7,593 nucleotides of DNA. It comes from Thermoanaerobacterium sp. Its GTDB lineage: Bacteria; Bacillota; Thermoanaerobacteria; Thermoanaerobacterales; Thermoanaerobacteraceae. The notes under the pieces are model-generated. The model searched no databases, was not told the origin of the DNA, and saw nothing but the letters and a program-made list of their open reading frames with translations. Position numbers and translations under genes: made by a program. The stretch spans positions 1-7,593 of the forward strand of contig JASBVU010000084.1 of NCBI GenBank assembly GCA_029960905.1, given 5' to 3'. Positions 7,492 through 7,593 of this stretch are shown here, one piece after another. The stretch's first letter is position 1, and the number at the start of each line of letters is the position of its first letter.

Positions 7492-7574
7492 CCACTTAAA
7501 CTCATGTGGCATACCCTCCCATGTCTCACAGGATCTTTGTCCTTAATTCCCTCGTTCTGCCTTACATGAGGTGG
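7492..7574. other. Long interrupted hairpin in a GC-richer segment
   Basis: On the minus strand CCAC-CTCATGT-(AA)-GGCA (7574-7558) pairs with TGCC-ACATGAG-(TTTAA)-GTGG (7511-7492): 15 base pairs with one bulge on each side, closing a loop of about 46 nt that itself contains AGGA and TCCT in pairing distance. Positions 7501-7593 are about 47 percent GC, against about 28 percent at 7321-7440. No convincing gene is present: the best frame gives 53 codons (7419-7577) with no recognisable protein. It could be part of a mobile element end or a structured RNA, on either strand. I cannot name a family. Confidence 0.45.
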
Positions 7575-7593
7575 ATGTCAGTTATGCTCCTAT

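Noticed and set aside
7419..7577. Minus-strand 53-codon open frame in the right-edge segment
   Set aside because: It has no supported start or ribosome site, resembles no protein I know and overlaps the hairpin; a run this long can occur by chance.

Overview
The window carries one leftward (minus-strand) operon that encodes the whole route from acetyl-CoA to butyryl-CoA: crt, bcd, etfB, etfA, hbd and thl in transcription order (positions 6098 down to 219). A minus-strand sigma-54 activator gene (7321-6263) lies just upstream. AT-rich DNA, strong AGGAGG ribosome sites and clostridial-type protein sequences point to a butyrate-forming anaerobic Firmicute. I infer a thermophile of the Thermoanaerobacterium group (T. 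thermosaccharolyticum-like); this rests on recognising the gene set and order, not on a search.

Layout, read leftward. Positions 7593-7322 hold no intact gene. The outer part (about 7492-7574) has clearly higher GC and folds into a long interrupted hairpin. The inner part (7330-7419) holds a short open stretch that may be a frameshifted piece of the activator's lost front end. Positions 7321-6263 encode an activator with AAA+ and Fis-type DNA-binding domains but no sensory domain. Positions 6262-6099 hold a good sigma-A promoter (TTGCAA, 17 bp, TATAAT), followed at about +5 to +22 by an 18-bp near-palindrome that resembles the operator of the NADH-sensing repressor Rex. A second site with the same half-sites, in the opposite orientation, lies in the crt-bcd gap (5292-5309). 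The six metabolic genes follow with gaps of 42, 13, 12, 60 and 23 nt. A rho-independent terminator (123-155) closes the operon.

How the genes work together: Thl condenses two acetyl-CoA, Hbd reduces acetoacetyl-CoA, Crt dehydrates 3-hydroxybutyryl-CoA, and Bcd with EtfAB reduces crotonyl-CoA to butyryl-CoA. In clostridia the last step is typically coupled to ferredoxin reduction by electron bifurcation. The pathway consumes NADH, so control by Rex makes physiological sense. Genes that would convert butyryl-CoA to butyrate or butanol are not in this window.

The metabolic operon is a known type. The less ordinary parts are the paired Rex-like sites, the headless sigma-54 activator beside a sigma-A promoter, and the structured, compositionally different segment at the right edge.
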